Of a stretch of 64,000 nucleotides of DNA, positions 1-9,548 are shown piece after piece. Position 1 is the stretch's first letter. Each line of letters opens with the position of its first letter. The DNA comes from an uncultured Rhodospirillales bacterium (lineage in GTDB: Bacteria; Pseudomonadota; Alphaproteobacteria; Rhodospirillales; JABHCV01), in contig CALKND010000003.1 in assembly GCA_938092065.1 (NCBI GenBank), positions 62,001-126,000 of the forward strand, given 5' to 3'. Under the pieces are notes generated by a model. That model did not search any database. It was not told the DNA's origin and saw only the letters and a list, made by a program, of their open reading frames with translations. A program made the position numbers and the translations under genes.

Positions 1-757
1 CCAAAGGCCAGGACGGGAAGGTGTTGGTTGAAAACCGTTGGTGAACAAGGGCAAGGGCGGACTGACACCGATCGTCACTTAAATCTGTGAAATATCTATC
101 AACATTACCAACCAACATCATACCTTTGTAGACAATGGTTCTGGAAGACATTGAGGGTATATAGAATTGTTCTCGATCTTCTAATTTGACATCCCAAACC
201 CTGTGATGGACCTGCTTGCGAATTACAAATAATTTACGTTCGAATGAGCCTGCGTCAACACACTTTTTGCCACGACAAATAAATACTTGGCGGATGACAG
301 GCTCGATAGGTTTTACACTCTCGCCAAGGACACTGTTATCGACAGGCAAATCCCGCCAACCAATAATGCTTTGACCTTCTTCTGCGACGACGGTGTCAAA
401 AGCCTTGAGACAGGCGGTTCGGGTCTGTGCGTTTTGTGGCAAAAATACCATTCCAACGGCATAGTCACCTATATCAGGTAAATCAAATCCCAGTTTGGCA
501 CATTCTTCTCGATATAGGCTGTCAGGAATTTGTATTAAAATACCTGCTCCATCACCTGCTAAAGGATCGGCACCAACTGCACCACGATGGTCTAAGTTGA
601 TAAGAATCTGTAGGCCTTGGCGTACAATTTCGTGAGACTTTCGATTCTTTATGTCGGCAATAAAGCCGAGACCGCAATTATCGTGTTCATTGCTAGGGTC
701 ATAAAGCCCCTGTTTTGGGGGCAATCCCGGCGCTTGGGGCCAAACTTTTTGGCTCAT
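1..757 (-). CDS. gltB: Glutamate synthase large subunit, N-terminal part (cut by window edge)
   Basis: Translating the minus strand from the ATG at 755-757 gives 252 uninterrupted residues that run off the left edge. The protein is the N-terminal glutaminase (Ntn amidotransferase) domain of the large subunit of NADPH-glutamate synthase, which makes two glutamates from glutamine and 2-oxoglutarate in the cytoplasm. The segment EHDNCGLGF carries the nucleophile, Cys28, after a short propeptide, as the family requires. NLDHRGAVGADPLAGDGAG (about 54-72) and LVHQRFSTNTFPSWPL at the end are also diagnostic. The missing part should hold the FMN, 3Fe-4S and beta-helix domains. The upstream 227 bases are AT-rich and hold a TATACT-like hexamer on the minus strand. 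Its only visible neighbour, uppP, is divergent. Confidence 0.93.
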   Translation of the reverse strand, partial: MSQKVWPQAPGLPPKQGLYDPSNEHDNCGLGFIADIKNRKSHEIVRQGLQILINLDHRGAVGADPLAGDGAGILIQIPDSLYREECAKLGFDLPDIGDYAVGMVFLPQNAQTRTACLKAFDTVVAEEGQSIIGWRDLPVDNSVLGESVKPIEPVIRQVFICRGKKCVDAGSFERKLFVIRKQVHHRVWDVKLEDREQFYIPSMSSRTIVYKGMMLVGNVDRYFTDLSDDRCQSALALVHQRFSTNTFPSWPL

Positions 758-929
758 TGGACAAATCTCTTACTGTTTTTTGCAAATACAATTTGGAACG
801 TTTTAAATAACAAATATAGTATATCATTTTATTTATAAAAAATGAAATTTTGTTCGCATTACGGCTATGCAAAAAACACATAATTTAACATTTGCAATAA
901 AAAATTGATTATTAAAAGTGCCGTCAGGG

Positions 930-958
930 TTGGGCGTGACTCAATGTGAGGTTATAGT
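930..958 (+). promoter_or_regulatory. Likely sigma-70 promoter of uppP
   Basis: TTGGGC (930-935), a 17-base spacer and TATAGT (953-958) lie just upstream of uppP. Transcription would begin near 965 and leave a leader of about 20 bases before the GTG start. Inferred from hexamer match and spacing only. Confidence 0.45.
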
Positions 959-984
959 CAGTCCAATATATTGAAAGGATTAAT

Positions 985-1791
985 GTGCCTATTCTACATA
1001 TTGTGGTTTTAACTCTTGTTCAGGGTGTTACTGAATTTTTGCCAATCAGTTCTTCAGGACACCTGGTGCTGGTCCCAATTTTTACGGGTTGGCCAGATCA
1101 TGGCCATATTATTGATGTTGCAGTGCATGTGGGAACACTAGGTGCTGTTCTTTTGTACTTCTGGCGTGATATTATTGCCATGCTAAAGGGGCTGGTGATG
1201 GCCGCGCGAGGACGCCATGATCCTTATGCAAAGCTTGCTGGGTTGATAGTGTTGGCGACAATTCCGGTTATTGCCGCTGGATATTTGTTTAACTATTACG
1301 GCGTGAATAGTTTGCGTTCCCTGAATATTATTGCCTGGACTACTTTGGCATTTGGTATCGTTTTGTGGATCGCTGACAAGGCTGGCATGACACTGCGCCG
1401 GGTCGAGCATTTGGGCGTTAGTGACGCAATCATAATCGGATTTGCCCAGGTGCTGGCGTTAGTGCCAGGGACGTCACGCTCAGGCATTACCATGTCTGCA
1501 GCGAGAATTCTTGGTATGGAGAGAGGTGATGCGGCGCGTTTTTCAATGTTGATGTCTATCCCAACAATTATTGGTGCTGGAACTCTCTCAGGAATAGATC
1601 TTTATCGCATTGGTGACTTACGCCTGACCTTTGACGCTGCTTTAGCGGCAGGCCTTTCTCTCGTAATTGCCATGCTTGCCATATCTTTTTTGATGGCTTG
1701 GCTGAGGCATTCCAGTTTTGCTCCTTTCGCAGTATACCGAATTATTCTCGGTGCTGGATTGCTTGGGCTGTCTTACGGCTATCTGGGTTAA
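985..1791 (+). CDS. uppP: Undecaprenyl-diphosphatase
   Basis: A 268-residue polytopic inner-membrane protein of the BacA/UppP family. It removes a phosphate from undecaprenyl diphosphate so the lipid carrier for peptidoglycan and O-antigen units can be reused; loss or overproduction alters bacitracin sensitivity in other bacteria. The two signature motifs are present: GVTEFLPISSSGHL near residue 14 and PGTSRSGITM near residue 160, with about eight hydrophobic segments. Length fits the family (265-275). The start is GTG at 985, preceded by GAAAGGA at 973-979; an overlapping ATG at 983 is in the wrong frame. Its TAA stop shares bases with the stop of the convergent dehydrogenase gene (the palindrome TTAA, 1788-1791). 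Confidence 0.95.
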   Translation: MPILHIVVLTLVQGVTEFLPISSSGHLVLVPIFTGWPDHGHIIDVAVHVGTLGAVLLYFWRDIIAMLKGLVMAARGRHDPYAKLAGLIVLATIPVIAAGYLFNYYGVNSLRSLNIIAWTTLAFGIVLWIADKAGMTLRRVEHLGVSDAIIIGFAQVLALVPGTSRSGITMSAARILGMERGDAARFSMLMSIPTIIGAGTLSGIDLYRIGDLRLTFDAALAAGLSLVIAMLAISFLMAWLRHSSFAPFAVYRIILGAGLLGLSYGYLG

Positions 1792-2747
1792 TAGCCTGTG
1801 TTAAAATCAACTAAATCATTTGGTGTTTCACCGCGACGGATACGGCGGATGTTTTCGGCAATATTTTGTGCAGCGGATTGGGCTGACGAGAGGCTTGCAA
1901 TGTGTGGGGTAACTATAATCTTCGGATGGTCCCAAATTGGGCTATTTTTAGGAATTGGCTCTGTGCAAAAAACATCCAGTGCTGCTCCGGCGATGTGGCC
2001 ATTATCCAGCTCTACTAGTAAGTTTTCTTGATCAATTTGGAGGCCTCGACCTGAGTTGATCACATAAGCGCCTTTTGGTAATTGGGATAGGGTTTCAGCA
2101 TTGAGAATGCCGTGGGTTTCAGGCGTTAACGGCAATAGGCAAATGAGAATGTCTGTACGCGCAAGAAATTCCTTAAGGTTATCCAGTCCAAAAAAAGACT
2201 GAACACCATTAATGCGTTTTTCAGTACGGCTCCAACCAGCGATTTGAAATCCAAAGGGGGCTAGGTGGCGGACTGCATCGGTCCCCAAGGTGCCCAGTCC
2301 CATAATACCGACGCGCTTTTGCAGGGTGTCTTCTTGTATTAGTTCTCGCCAATCGTGATCGCGTTGCATCTGGTCATAAACATGAAATTTGCGGTGGAAG
2401 TGTAGAACCCGGTGGACTATGAATTCACTCATATGTCTGGTCAAAGCTGGGTCGATCAAGCGAACCAGTGGGACGCCTTTAGGGTATGTTTCGTCTGCTA
2501 GAATAGTATCTACACCTGCACCTAGATTGATGACGGCCTTCAGGTTTGGAAAGTGCTTTAAGTCACCTGGCTTTGGGCGCCATACCAAGGCGATATCTAC
2601 ATCCTCCGGGTCGTATTGTGTATCCTTGCAATCTGGCCAGACATGAAAATCACTAGTGAAGTTTACTTCCGGCAGGACAGGCACCAAGGCGTCACGCCAG
2701 CGCTCCGCCGGGTCCTCAGGACTTATATAAACTAGGGCACTTGGCAT
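1788..2747 (-). CDS. ghrA: D-2-hydroxyacid dehydrogenase, glyoxylate/hydroxypyruvate reductase A type
   Basis: A 319-residue NAD(P)-dependent D-isomer-specific 2-hydroxyacid dehydrogenase. The closest known type is GhrA, which reduces glyoxylate and hydroxypyruvate in the cytosol. The Rossmann motif GIMGLGTLG lies near residue 146. The catalytic Arg is in NSGRGLQID, the Glu in CTEPIPKNSPIW and the His in VTPHIAS. Its start follows yejF by 27 bases and has a good ribosome site (GGGGAG), so it is probably the last gene of the yej transcript; the functional link is unknown. Substrate assignment rests on overall similarity and is tentative. The gene converges on uppP with overlapping stop codons. 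Confidence 0.85.
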   Translation of the reverse strand: MPSALVYISPEDPAERWRDALVPVLPEVNFTSDFHVWPDCKDTQYDPEDVDIALVWRPKPGDLKHFPNLKAVINLGAGVDTILADETYPKGVPLVRLIDPALTRHMSEFIVHRVLHFHRKFHVYDQMQRDHDWRELIQEDTLQKRVGIMGLGTLGTDAVRHLAPFGFQIAGWSRTEKRINGVQSFFGLDNLKEFLARTDILICLLPLTPETHGILNAETLSQLPKGAYVINSGRGLQIDQENLLVELDNGHIAGAALDVFCTEPIPKNSPIWDHPKIIVTPHIASLSSAQSAAQNIAENIRRIRRGETPNDLVDFNTGY

Positions 2748-2774
2748 TTTTTAATTTATCTCCCCTTTGTTATT

Positions 2775-4373
2775 TTAGGCTTTCAATTCAAAAGCCGCAG
2801 CCATCAGCTCACGCGTGTAAGGCTGTTTAGGATTAGTGAAAATTTCTGCTGCCGGCCCTTGTTCAACGATCCTGCCTTGACGCATAACGACAATGTCATG
2901 GGATACAGCGCGGACTACTTTTAAATCATGAGAGATGAACAAATAGGTTAGTCCGTGACGCTGTTGTAGCTTGCGCAGTAGGTCGACAATTTGTGCCTGT
3001 ACTGACATGTCCAGCGCACTTGTGGGCTCGTCTAAAACAATGAATTCAGGATTCAAAACAAGTGCACGAGCGATTGAAATACGCTGACGTTGACCACCGG
3101 AAAATTCGTGGGGGTATCGCTCCATCATCTGTGGCTCAAGTCCGACTTCTCTCAAGGTTTCGGTGATTAGAGTGCGGCGTTCATCAGGGCTGCCGCCAAG
3201 GCCATGTACTTTTAATCCCTCGCCAATGATCTGGCCCACAGAAAGCCTTGGGCTTAAGGATCCAAAGGGATCCTGGAAGACAATTTGTATGCGCTTGCGT
3301 AGTGGGCGTAGAGCTTTTTTTGACATATTGTCTAGATTATGGCCATCAAATATTATACTACCTTCACAACTTTGCAGTCTAAGTAGGGCCCGGCCTAGGG
3401 AGCTTTTTCCTGAACCTGACTCTCCTACCACTCCAAGAGTATGACCTCGTTTAATAGATAAGCTCAGGCTGTTAACTGCCTTTATGTGACCTGTGGTGCG
3501 TTGCAGCAAGCCTTGCTTAACTGGGAACCAAACCTTAATGTTTTCACCGCTCATCAACGGCCGTGCATTCGGTTTGCCAGGCTCAGGAATGCCTTTGGGC
3601 TCGGCCCCTAGCAGGCGTTGGGTATAGGTCTTTTGTGGGTTGTCGAAGACACTTACCAAGGTACCATGTTCAACTACCTGGCCATTATTCATGACAAGCA
3701 CCCTATCGGCCATTTTACGCACCACGCCCAGATCGTGGGTAATGAGCAGCAGTGCCATGCCTAGCTTATTGCGTAGCTCGTTCAATAAATTAAGTAACTG
3801 TGCTTGAATTGTTACATCAACGGCAGTAGTTGGCTCATCTGCAATTAGAAGATCAGGCTCATTGGCTAGGGCCATGGCAATCATTACCCGTTGCTGCTGT
3901 CCACCTGAAAACTGGTGTGGTAGGGCGTCTAGGCGGTCTATGGCATCTTCGAGTCCAACCAGCTCTAGCAGCTCGACAACCCGGGCGTGCGCCTGAGTCT
4001 TGTTCATCATCTTGTGCACAAATAGCACTTCACTGATTTGGTTTTTGATGGAATGTAGAGGGTTTAGGGAGGTAAGTGGTTCCTGAAAAATCATCGCGAT
4101 ACGATTTCCTCGTAGTTCCCGCATTCGCGTTTCATTGGCATTCATCAATTCTTCACCGGCAAAAATGATCGAACCAGATGGATGATGGGCTATGGGATAG
4201 GGTAGCAATTTCATGATCGACAATGCCGTCACTGATTTACCAGAACCGGACTCGCCGACCATGGCGACAGTTTCGCCCCTGTCTATCTTCAACGATGCGC
4301 CCTGCATGGCCTTGATTTCTCTAGCGCCTTCGCCAAAAGAAATGCTTAAATTTTTTATTTCAAGCAAGCTCAT
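2775..4373 (-). CDS. yejF: Peptide ABC transporter, duplicated ATP-binding protein
   Basis: A 532-residue cytoplasmic ATPase with two fused nucleotide-binding domains, as in YejF/DppDF-type importers. Domain 1 (about 1-260) has Walker A GESGSGKS near residue 37, signature FSGGQQQR and Walker B LLIADEPT. Domain 2 (about 285-530) repeats these as [16 protein letters not shown] and FIVLDEPT. Each domain ends in the oligopeptide-binding C-terminal extension typical of Opp/Dpp ATPases. It drives the YejB/YejE pore to import peptides and, in enterobacteria, microcin C. The ATG overlaps the stop of yejE in an ATGA, so the two are translationally coupled. Confidence 0.93.
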   Translation of the reverse strand: MSLLEIKNLSISFGEGAREIKAMQGASLKIDRGETVAMVGESGSGKSVTALSIMKLLPYPIAHHPSGSIIFAGEELMNANETRMRELRGNRIAMIFQEPLTSLNPLHSIKNQISEVLFVHKMMNKTQAHARVVELLELVGLEDAIDRLDALPHQFSGGQQQRVMIAMALANEPDLLIADEPTTAVDVTIQAQLLNLLNELRNKLGMALLLITHDLGVVRKMADRVLVMNNGQVVEHGTLVSVFDNPQKTYTQRLLGAEPKGIPEPGKPNARPLMSGENIKVWFPVKQGLLQRTTGHIKAVNSLSLSIKRGHTLGVVGESGSGKSSLGRALLRLQSCEGSIIFDGHNLDNMSKKALRPLRKRIQIVFQDPFGSLSPRLSVGQIIGEGLKVHGLGGSPDERRTLITETLREVGLEPQMMERYPHEFSGGQRQRISIARALVLNPEFIVLDEPTSALDMSVQAQIVDLLRKLQQRHGLTYLFISHDLKVVRAVSHDIVVMRQGRIVEQGPAAEIFTNPKQPYTRELMAAAFELKA

Positions 4374-5395
4374 TTAAAAGTTTTTCTTGGGTCAAAAGCA
4401 TCACGAACCGCCTCGCCCACAAAGATTAAAAGACTCAACATTATTGCAAGTACAAAAAAAGCAGTCAAACCAAGCCACGGCGCCTGTAAATTAGCCTTTC
4501 CCTGATTTAACAATTCACCAAGGGAAGGGGATCCTGCGGGTAGGCCAAAGCCTAAAAAATCGAGCGCTGTCAGTGTCGTTATGGAGCCGTTCAGGATAAA
4601 AGGTAAAAAAGTCACCGTGGCCACTATAGCGTTGGGCAAAATGTGTTTAAACATAATAGTCCAATCGTCGACGCCTAAAGCTCTGGCGGCGCGCACATAA
4701 TCAAAATTTCTGGCACGTAGGAACTCAGCACGCACAACTCCAACCAGTGTCATCCATGAAAACAACAGCATCAAACCTAGCAGCCACCAAAAATTAGGCT
4801 CGACAACGCTGGCTAGAATAATCAAAAGATAAAGCGTTGGAAGTCCTGACCATATTTCAATGAAGCGTTGAAAAAATAGATCTGTCAGGCCACCAAAGAA
4901 GCCCTGCACTGCGCCAGATGCAATACCGATAACGGAGCTGAAAAAAGTCAGCGTTAGGCCAAACAGAACCGATATACGAAATCCGTATATCAGCCGGGCA
5001 GCAACATCGCGACCTTGATCGTCTGTGCCCAACCAATTTAGGTCTGAAGGAGGGGCAGGGGCTGGCTGGGCTAGTTCATAATTAACCGTGTCATAGCTGA
5101 AATGGATTAAGGGCCAAATGATCCAGCCCTTTTCCTCAATCATTTCACGCACCTCAGGGTCAGCGTATTCTGCAGTTGTTTCAAGGAATCCACCAAATAC
5201 TGTTTCGGGGTAATCAATAAAGACTGGAACGTATAGTTCGCCTGCGTAGTTAATCAGAATTGGTTTGTCGTTGGCAATCAATTCGGCAAACAGGCTGGCA
5301 ACAAAAAGCCCTATAAATATCCACAATGACCAATAGCCACGCTTGTTTGCCCGGAAGTTAGCTAACCTTCGTTTAGAAAGTGGGGTCAGTTGCAT
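4370..5395 (-). CDS. yejE: Peptide ABC transporter permease
   Basis: A 341-residue inner-membrane permease of the DppC/OppC class (binding-protein-dependent transport). It has one N-terminal membrane segment at about 25-45, a long periplasmic insert of about 80 residues that is typical of YejE, and five C-terminal segments. The cytoplasmic loop RAARALGVDDWTIMFKHILP is the EAA loop that contacts the ATPase. WLGTDDQGRDVAARLIYG is a family signature before the permease domain. It starts five bases after yejB and overlaps yejF by four bases, placing it centrally in the yejABEF operon. Confidence 0.93.
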   Translation of the reverse strand: MQLTPLSKRRLANFRANKRGYWSLWIFIGLFVASLFAELIANDKPILINYAGELYVPVFIDYPETVFGGFLETTAEYADPEVREMIEEKGWIIWPLIHFSYDTVNYELAQPAPAPPSDLNWLGTDDQGRDVAARLIYGFRISVLFGLTLTFFSSVIGIASGAVQGFFGGLTDLFFQRFIEIWSGLPTLYLLIILASVVEPNFWWLLGLMLLFSWMTLVGVVRAEFLRARNFDYVRAARALGVDDWTIMFKHILPNAIVATVTFLPFILNGSITTLTALDFLGFGLPAGSPSLGELLNQGKANLQAPWLGLTAFFVLAIMLSLLIFVGEAVRDAFDPRKTFK

Positions 5396-5400
5396 GATTC

Positions 5401-6513
5401 TCAGCTATTGCGTTTTTCAAAATCGATGCGTGGATCAATGAAGTGGTACATAATATCGCCCAATAAATTAAGCAGTAAACCTAGCAAAGTGAAAAAATAT
5501 AGGGTCCCGAACATAACTGGATAGTCCCGATTAATTGCAGCTTCGAAACCTAATAATCCAAGGCCATCCAAAGAGAAGATAATTTCGGTCAACAGCGCTC
5601 CAGTAAATAGTATGCTGACGAAGGCGCTGGGGAACCCAGCAACAACAACAAGCATAGCATTACGAAATACGTGCCCGTATAAAACACGGTTTTTTTTAAG
5701 GCCCTTGGAGTGAGCGGTGACTACATATTGCTTATTAATTTCATCTAGAAAAGAGTTTTTAGTCAGCATTGTCAGCCCTGCAAAGCCACCAATAACCATT
5801 GATAGTATTGGTAGCGCCATGTGCCAAAAGTAATCTGTTATCTGCCTAAGCGTTGAAAGCTCATTAAAATTATCGGATGTCAGGCCACGCAGTGGAAACC
5901 AGTCAAAATAACGTCCACCGGCAAAAATGACGATCAATGCAATGGCAAATAAGAAGGCGGGAACTGCGTTACCGATGACCACGATGACACTTGACCACAC
6001 ATCGAAGGTTGATCCGTCACGAACCGCCTTGGCAACACCCAACGGAATGGAAATTAAATATACCAATAAGGTGGTCCAGAGGCCCAGTGATATTGAAACG
6101 GGCATTTTGTCGACTACCAGCTCAAAAACACTGCGGTCACGAAAAAAACTATTTCCAAAATTGAAGCGTAGATAATTACTCATCATCAAATAAAAGCGCT
6201 CATGTGCGGGTTTATCAAAACCGAACTGCTGCTCGATTTCCTTGATGAATTTTGGATCCAGTCCCTGAGCTCCCCTGTACTTGCTTTGCCGAGATGTTAC
6301 TGTTGCTAATTCAGGTTTTCCAAGGTTACTGATTTCACCGCCACTAGTCCCGCTTACCCGTGCTGTTGCTTCTACACTATGCCCTTTTATTTTGGCCAGC
6401 GCCTGTTCTACTGGGCCGCCAGGGGCCGATTGAACTATGATGAAGTTGACTACCATGATGCCAAACAAGGTCGGGACGATCAGAAGCAAGCGGCGTAAGA
6501 CGTATGCAAGCAT
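5401..6513 (-). CDS. yejB: Peptide ABC transporter permease
   Basis: A 370-residue inner-membrane permease of the DppB/OppB class. The N-terminus ([20 protein letters not shown]) is the classic first membrane helix. A periplasmic insert of about 90 residues follows, then five helices. The EAA loop is [18 protein letters not shown]. It forms the pore with YejE. The gene follows yejA by three bases and precedes yejE by five, so the four yej genes are one transcript. Length and insert match YejB (about 364). Confidence 0.93.
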   Translation of the reverse strand: MLAYVLRRLLLIVPTLFGIMVVNFIIVQSAPGGPVEQALAKIKGHSVEATARVSGTSGGEISNLGKPELATVTSRQSKYRGAQGLDPKFIKEIEQQFGFDKPAHERFYLMMSNYLRFNFGNSFFRDRSVFELVVDKMPVSISLGLWTTLLVYLISIPLGVAKAVRDGSTFDVWSSVIVVIGNAVPAFLFAIALIVIFAGGRYFDWFPLRGLTSDNFNELSTLRQITDYFWHMALPILSMVIGGFAGLTMLTKNSFLDEINKQYVVTAHSKGLKKNRVLYGHVFRNAMLVVVAGFPSAFVSILFTGALLTEIIFSLDGLGLLGFEAAINRDYPVMFGTLYFFTLLGLLLNLLGDIMYHFIDPRIDFEKRNS

Positions 6514-6516
6514 AAG

Positions 6517-8349
6517 TTATTCAGCCTTAGGAGATTTTTGTATTTTTTGTATTTTTGTTGAGTTTTCAAGTTTGACCCACCATGTGTCAAATTGACTGCC
6601 TTGCAAAGGCGTAATTTTGGGGTGTTTTAATTTGCTCCAAAAAATAAGACGGTCATAATTAAGATGCCAGTGGGGAATTACGTAATGTCCCCATTGCATT
6701 ACCCGGTCCAGTGCCTTAGCGCGTGTGATCAGGCTTTTCCGATCAGGCGCTGCTATCAGGGTTTCTATTAATTCATCAATCACAGGGTCGCTGATGCCAA
6801 TCACATTGCGGCTTCCGTTTTGGTTTGCAGCAGCAGTGCTCCAGAAATCCCTTTGCTCATTACCGGGAGACAACGAGGCTCCCCAAGCTGATACAATCAT
6901 GTCAAAATCAAAAGTTTCCAAACGCCTTTGGTATTGAGATGAGTCGACGGTTCTAACTCGGGCTTTTACTCCTAAACGTTCCAGATTCTTAGTGAAAGGA
7001 AGAGCAATGCGTTCAAACATCGGGCTAACAAGTAGGATTTCAAATTCCATGGTTGCGCCAGTTATAACATTTACCCGCTTTTTATTTTTTATGATCCAGC
7101 CCGCTTCCTTTAATAAAGAGTCCCCAATTTTCAGGTTGGCACGAATACGACCATCTCCGTTGGTTTTTGGCGGCTGGTACTCAATTCTGTAAACCTCTTC
7201 AGGTACGCGACCCCGGTAAGCCTGTAAAATAGCAAGTTCATCATTGTTGGCAAGGCCCGTTGCTGCCATTTCTGAATTACCAAAGTAGGAGCGCGAGCGA
7301 ATATATTGGCTATAAAAAAGATTACGATTGGACCATTCAAAATCAAAGGCTGAGGCTAGGGCCTGTCGCACTCTGGAGTCTGAAAAGATTTCTCGGCGAA
7401 TATTGTAGGCAAATCCTTGCATGCCAGCAATGCGGCTATGTTTGATTTCCTCCTTTTGAACTAGTCCTTTTTCCAAGGCTGGGAAATCATATGCCGTAGC
7501 CCACATTTTTGATGAATTCTCGGCACGAAAATCAAATTCTCCGGCTTTGAAAGCCTCAACCTGAACAGTGGCATCTCGATAATAGTCATAGCGAATGGTA
7601 TCAAAATTATTAAATCCTTTTTTAACTGGTAAATCACTACCCCAATAATCAGCAATACGTTTATATTTTACAAACCGCCCAGCCTCAAACTTTTCAATTT
7701 TGTAAGGGCCACTGCCCAGAGGCTTTTCCAATGAAGTTTTAGAAAAGTCTTTGTCCTGCCAGTAATGCTTTGGCAGTACTGGAATTTGCCCTATGATCAG
7801 AGGTAATTCTCTATTTTCCCCAGTTTTGAAGGTAAAGCGAACCGTGAGGGTGTCGATTTTTTCGACTTTAGCAACGCTGCTGTAATAGTAGCGATAAAAA
7901 GGCTGGCCTTTTTTGATCAAGGTATTGAAGGACCAGATGAGATCATCTGCAGTGACTGGCTCACCGTCGTGCCATCGGGCCTCCTTTCTAATTACAAACT
8001 GAACCCAAGAACGATCCTCGGGGGTTTCTATGCTCTCAGCTAACAAACCATATACAGAAAAAGCTTCATCAGCACTGGGGACTAAAAGTGTATCGTACAG
8101 ATTGCCCAAGCCAGCAGCAGCTTCTCCCTTGATAATGAAATTGTTGAAGCTGTCGAAACTTCCTGTTGTCGCTAGTTTGACGTCGCCACCTTTTGGGGCT
8201 TTTGGATTGACGTAGTTGAAGTGCTTAAAATTTGCCGCATATTTTGCTTGTCCATGCATTGCCAGCCCATGGATAGGCTCGGCGTAGCATAAATTGACTA
8301 TCGTCATAAAAAATAGAGTGTTTATCATAGTGGCGGCGATACGTATCAA
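6517..8349 (-). CDS. yejA: Periplasmic peptide-binding protein of the Yej transporter
   Basis: An extracellular solute-binding protein family 5 member. It captures peptides in the periplasm and delivers them to YejBE. The motifs APKGGDVKL, LLAESIETPEDRSWVQFVIR and ARWHDGEPVTADDLIWSFN are typical. I place the start at the TTG at 8347-8349 (610 residues). It has AGGAG at 8358-8362, eight bases upstream, and gives a good signal peptide: Arg at position 3, a hydrophobic core and a likely cut after NLCYA. The frame stays open upstream to an ATG at 8457 (646 residues), but that would bury the signal peptide about 40 residues inside. An internal ATG at 8328 lacks a positive charge. First gene of the yej operon. 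Confidence 0.9.
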   Translation of the reverse strand: MIRIAATMINTLFFMTIVNLCYAEPIHGLAMHGQAKYAANFKHFNYVNPKAPKGGDVKLATTGSFDSFNNFIIKGEAAAGLGNLYDTLLVPSADEAFSVYGLLAESIETPEDRSWVQFVIRKEARWHDGEPVTADDLIWSFNTLIKKGQPFYRYYYSSVAKVEKIDTLTVRFTFKTGENRELPLIIGQIPVLPKHYWQDKDFSKTSLEKPLGSGPYKIEKFEAGRFVKYKRIADYWGSDLPVKKGFNNFDTIRYDYYRDATVQVEAFKAGEFDFRAENSSKMWATAYDFPALEKGLVQKEEIKHSRIAGMQGFAYNIRREIFSDSRVRQALASAFDFEWSNRNLFYSQYIRSRSYFGNSEMAATGLANNDELAILQAYRGRVPEEVYRIEYQPPKTNGDGRIRANLKIGDSLLKEAGWIIKNKKRVNVITGATMEFEILLVSPMFERIALPFTKNLERLGVKARVRTVDSSQYQRRLETFDFDMIVSAWGASLSPGNEQRDFWSTAAANQNGSRNVIGISDPVIDELIETLIAAPDRKSLITRAKALDRVMQWGHYVIPHWHLNYDRLIFWSKLKHPKITPLQGSQFDTWWVKLENSTKIQKIQKSPKAE

Positions 8350-8775
8350 GTCGAATGCTCCTGAATGTTCACGAAGGCCATAAATTAATACCTTATTGTA
8401 GGCACGGACAAAGATTTTGGCGTTGCACTTGGCCATGATCAAGGATGACTTTAACAATTAAGGTAGAATCATCAAATTTAGCGCATGTACTAAGCCCACA
8501 CCACTTTATGCGCGTAACAATAATGGGAATAGAGGGTAATTATCACCTTTTGTAGTTCTGACCTTAGTAATTTGAAGACCTTGAAAATAGAAACATGTCT
8601 AAATGCGCTGTTTGTTTTTGTCTTGCAATATTTAACTATTGGCAATGTTTTCGGCAGACAACTTGGATTATGACCCCTTTATTTTGTGATTTTTATTACA
8701 GTCAACGTGGAATTTTACAATATTTAGGGTATAGATTTTTGTCGTGACTGTCTTGAGTTTCCTATTTAATGAGAA
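8350..8775. other. Intergenic region between yejA and hisN
   Basis: AT-rich, and both flanking genes are on the minus strand. It should hold the yejA promoter and the end of the hisN transcript. I see no confident promoter pair, terminator hairpin or small gene. The part nearest yejA (8350-8457) is open in the yejA frame, but I judge it untranslated. Confidence 0.4.
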
Positions 8776-9543
8776 TTATTTATCTAGCAAGTTACACACT
8801 GTTTTAACTATGGCCTGCCCACCAGCAGCAATGACGCGTCCATCTGATTTTAGGCAAAGTGGCTCTCCCTGCCAGTCGACCATGTAACCACCTGCACCAG
8901 TGATAATGGGGACCAGCGCGCAAAAATCGTAAATACCCATGCTAGCTTCGATAACTAAGTCGCAACTACCATTTGCAAGCAAGCCATAGGCATAACAATC
9001 TGTCCCGTAAAGAGTGCAATGTGTTTGTTTTCGCACCCGTTCAAAGGCCACAAAATCATCACCCAAAAACATGTGTGGTGATGTGGCATATAACCAGGCT
9101 TCACGGATGTCCTCACACGGGCGCACTTGGACGCTTTTGCCATTGAACAACGTCGATCTGCCTTTGCACCCAACCCATCGTTCATTAAGGGCTGGCATGT
9201 CGATGATACCGATGATTGGAAAGCCATCTTCAAGCAAGGAGACTAGGGTTCCAAATAGTGGCATTCCAGTGATAAATGATTTGGTTCCATCGATTGGATC
9301 AAGAGCCCAAACATATTTGGCATCAACGTTCTTGTCTTTAAATTCCTCGCCTAAGATACCGTGATCAGGAAAAGTTTTCTCAATCATGGCACGCATAGCT
9401 TGCTCCGCCTCTCTGTCCGCAATGGTAACAGGGGTTTGGTCCTCTTTGGTGATGGCTTTCGGGTGCTTCCTAAAATATGACATGGTAATAATGCTGGCTG
9501 TATCAGCCAATCTTCCTGCCAATTCCAATTCTTTAGAGTGCAT
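8776..9543 (-). CDS. hisN: Histidinol-phosphatase, inositol monophosphatase family
   Basis: A 255-residue cytoplasmic Mg-dependent phosphatase. In alphaproteobacteria this subfamily (HisN) dephosphorylates histidinol phosphate, the penultimate step of histidine synthesis. The metal-binding motifs are visible: GILGEEF near residue 61, ALDPIDGTKSF near residue 80, and a C-terminal YDFCALVPIITGAGG where the usual consensus has Asp-x-x-Ala. It begins five bases after the cytochrome c gene, so they are probably co-transcribed. Other inositol monophosphatase family members have overlapping motifs; the HisN call relies on the DPIDGTKSFITG form and the length. Confidence 0.85.
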   Translation of the reverse strand: MHSKELELAGRLADTASIITMSYFRKHPKAITKEDQTPVTIADREAEQAMRAMIEKTFPDHGILGEEFKDKNVDAKYVWALDPIDGTKSFITGMPLFGTLVSLLEDGFPIIGIIDMPALNERWVGCKGRSTLFNGKSVQVRPCEDIREAWLYATSPHMFLGDDFVAFERVRKQTHCTLYGTDCYAYGLLANGSCDLVIEASMGIYDFCALVPIITGAGGYMVDWQGEPLCLKSDGRVIAAGGQAIVKTVCNLLDK

Positions 9544-9548
9544 TTTAT

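Noticed and set aside
287-838. Plus-strand open frames at 287-481 and 617-838
   Set aside because: They lie antisense to gltB, whose minus-strand frame is clearly coding.
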